A DNA stretch of 7,894 nt from Chitinophagaceae bacterium. Lineage in GTDB: Bacteria > Bacteroidota > Bacteroidia > Chitinophagales > Chitinophagaceae. The stretch covers positions 1 through 7,894 of the forward strand of contig CANIMM010000134.1 in the NCBI GenBank assembly GCA_947468255.1, in the 5' to 3' direction. Both the position numbers and the translations under genes were made by a program. This document shows, in pieces, positions 6,120-7,894 of the stretch. Numbering within the stretch: the first letter of the stretch is position 1; every line of letters begins with the position of its first letter. The notes under the pieces are model-generated. The model worked only from the letters and a program-made list of their open reading frames with translations, was not told where the DNA came from and ran no database searches.

Positions 6120-7894
6120 ATGACAACCACAACAATTGACTCCACCCGGAGAAGAAAAGGCCTGTATTTTCTAGTCACATTATTAATGTGCAGCATCCTG
6201 ATTTCAAAAACAACCATTGCACAGGTCACCAATGGATTTCCTAACCCAAGTTCATGTAACTCAAGTGATTTGCAACTAATTTCTGCAACACTTAGCGGGG
6301 AAAGCAATTGCAGTAACTGTACCACAGGCACATCAATTACAAGAACCCTATCCCTGTCTGTAAACAATAAATCGGGTTCCACAAGAACAGCTTTTGCATT
6401 TTGGGGAAATTTAGAAATCTATGATGGAACTACCGGTTCCTTAAAGTCTACCACCCCGATAAAAGGTTGTGACGGTCCTGTTATTAAAAGTAGTGTCAAT
6501 ACCATCAATTTTCAAAATATCACTTATAGCTGTGGAGATATAGTAAAAATAACCAATTTATTTATGGCCTGGACAGATGGCTCTCCAGGTAGTACCTGCG
6601 ATAAAATAATATCTGCCAATATTGCCCCAAAATGCGGGGTTTTGCCATCCATCACTGTCAATGCAGGTGTAAATGCTGAATTGATTGTTACCAATTTAGA
6701 ATGCTATGGAAAAAATAACGGCGCCATTAATTTGACCCCCATTGGCGGCACAGCACCCTACACCTACTCATGGACCGCCAGTAATGGAGGGGTAATACCA
6801 ACTTTACAAGGTAGCAATGAAGATCTTAACGGTTTAGTGGCCGGAACCTACACAGTTAAAATAACAGATAAAAATAATTGTACCACAACTAAAAGCAGGA
6901 GCATTACCGGACCTGGATCCTCGCTTTCACTAGGCACTTGCACCTCAACCAATATCAGTTGCATTGGTGGAGACGGAACTGCAAGTGCAGGTTCAGTAAG
7001 CAATGCGATAGGCGCCATCCAATACAGCTGGAAAAATGCTACCAATACTGTAATTGGAACTACTGCAAACATAAACAACCTTTCTGCAGGCACCTACACG
7101 CTAACAGTAAAGGATAACTGTTCTGTCAAAACTTGTGACATAATTTTGATTGGCTCAACACCAGTAGGACCCCCTGTAGCGGCAGTAACTCAACAGCCCA
7201 ATTGTACTAACCCTTCTGGAACGGTTAGCATCTCATCCCCAGTTACAGGTGTAACCTATACCCTTACTCAGGCTTCGATGGTAAAGTATACTGCTACTAA
7301 TGGAATTTTCAATCTAGTTGAACCAGGAAATTACTTATTAACAGCAACTAATAATAATTGCAGTGCCACTGGCAATAGCATCACAATTAATTCATTACCA
7401 CAAAAACCAATTGCCAACGCAGGAAATGATTTCACAAAGACCTGCACCACCAATGATTCTGGAAAACAAATTGGTGAGGACAATGACCCTGCATTCAGTT
7501 ATGCATGGTCCGCCGAAGGCGGATTGACTGATGCTGCTATCAGCAATCCAATTGCCAATCCAGTTTCAACTACCACTTACACTGTCACCAAGACAAATAT
7601 TCAAACAGGCTGCAGTAATACGGACGAAGTAATCGTGACTGTGAATAATACTGCAGTAACAGCCAATGCAGGAAATGATTTCACTAAAACCTGTAACAGC
7701 AATGATGCCGGAAAACAAATTGGTGAGGACAATGACCCTGCATTCAGTTATGCATGGTCCGCCGAAGGCGGCTTGACTGATGCTGCTATCAGCAATCCAA
7801 TTGCCAATCCAGTTTTAACTACCACTTACACCCTCACCAAGACCAATATTCAAACGGGTTGCAGCAACACGGATGAAGTTATCGTGACAGTTGA
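6120..7894 (+). CDS. Large secreted adhesin-like protein with SprB repeats, N-terminal part (3' end outside window)
   Basis: The reading frame is open for 591 codons to the right edge without a stop. The start is well fixed: an in-frame TAA sits directly before the ATG (6117-6119), and the next Met (residue 23) is inside the signal peptide. Residues 1-35 form a long signal peptide (basic RRRK, hydrophobic core, TTIAQ). Residues 36-185 form a Ser/Thr/Asn-rich module with several cysteines and motifs such as FAFWGNLEIYDG and SCGDIVKITNLFMAWTDG. Residues about 188-264 are a clear SprB-type repeat (ECYGKNNGAINL, GGTAPYTYSW, AGTYTVKITDKNNC); about 272-345 and 352-430 are divergent copies. From residue 432 an 83-residue tandem repeat begins. 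SprB-type proteins are large surface adhesins exported by the type IX secretion system, in gliding species moved along the cell. Whether this one carries a T9SS C-terminal signal cannot be seen. Attachment or gliding is thus an inference from domains only. Confidence 0.92.
   Translation, partial: MTTTTIDSTRRRKGLYFLVTLLMCSILISKTTIAQVTNGFPNPSSCNSSDLQLISATLSGESNCSNCTTGTSITRTLSLSVNNKSGSTRTAFAFWGNLEIYDGTTGSLKSTTPIKGCDGPVIKSSVNTINFQNITYSCGDIVKITNLFMAWTDGSPGSTCDKIISANIAPKCGVLPSITVNAGVNAELIVTNLECYGKNNGAINLTPIGGTAPYTYSWTASNGGVIPTLQGSNEDLNGLVAGTYTVKITDKNNCTTTKSRSITGPGSSLSLGTCTSTNISCIGGDGTASAGSVSNAIGAIQYSWKNATNTVIGTTANINNLSAGTYTLTVKDNCSVKTCDIILIGSTPVGPPVAAVTQQPNCTNPSGTVSISSPVTGVTYTLTQASMVKYTATNGIFNLVEPGNYLLTATNNNCSATGNSITINSLPQKPIANAGNDFTKTCTTNDSGKQIGEDNDPAFSYAWSAEGGLTDAAISNPIANPVSTTTYTVTKTNIQTGCSNTDEVIVTVNNTAVTANAGNDFTKTCNSNDAGKQIGEDNDPAFSYAWSAEGGLTDAAISNPIANPVLTTTYTLTKTNIQTGCSNTDEVIVTV
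7413..7894 (+). repeat. Tandem 249-base (83-residue) repeats in the adhesin gene, second copy cut by the edge
   Basis: Copy 1 spans 7413-7661 and copy 2 runs from 7662 to the edge (233 bases seen). Each encodes an Ig/PKD-like unit: it starts A-N-A-G-N-D-F-T-K-T-C, has YAWSAEGGLTDAAISNPIA in the middle and ends GCSNTDEVIVTV, with one cysteine near each end. By eye the copies differ at 22 of 233 positions. The differences are uneven: 8 in the first 48 bases, 1 in the next 106 (7461-7566 against 7710-7815), and 13 in the last 79. More copies may follow beyond the edge. Confidence 0.95.

Noticed and set aside
6848..7093. Minus-strand reading frames across the adhesin gene (also 6116-6382)
   Set aside because: They lie opposite a strongly supported coding frame with SprB motifs, and their Val/Pro/Leu-rich sequence is what the complement of Thr/Asn/Gly codons gives.

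Overview
The window looks like a chromosomal segment from a member of the Bacteroidota, most plausibly a Chitinophagales/Sphingobacteriia-type organism. The reasons are an A+T-rich sequence, start codons mostly without a clear Shine-Dalgarno, two TAnnTTTG (-7 type) promoter boxes, an adhesin-like protein with SprB-type repeats, and small exported proteins of families I associate with this phylum. The genus is inference.

Layout. Positions 1-1820 (+) hold the end of a glycosyltransferase unit: a family-2, membrane-anchored glycosyltransferase cut by the left edge, then a family-4 glycosyltransferase starting 3 bases after its stop. They probably act together on a surface polysaccharide or glycolipid. 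Positions 1963-3330 (+) carry two exported proteins of unknown function: a 331-residue protein with a signal peptide, and a 110-residue protein built almost entirely of six short YxNQ repeats. Positions 3385-5716 (-) carry a small beta-rich protein with no signal peptide and then, upstream of it, a complete lepA (elongation factor 4). Positions 5717-6119 are a 403-base divergent intergenic region with a very A+T-rich stretch. From 6120 (+) to the right edge runs the N-terminal 591 residues of a large secreted protein: signal peptide, a cysteine-containing N-terminal module, three SprB-like repeat modules, and the start of an 83-residue tandem repeat array.

Apart from the housekeeping gene lepA and the small gene at 3385-3759, the genes concern the cell envelope: sugar transfer, exported repeat proteins and a probable surface adhesin. 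No tRNA, rRNA, CRISPR array, transposase or phage gene is visible. I do not see a clearly new multi-gene system. The most notable items are the six-repeat YxNQ mini-protein, whose repeats are conserved in protein but not in codons, and the adhesin's tandem repeats, whose central 106 bases are almost identical while the flanks have diverged, as expected from recent conversion or recombination.
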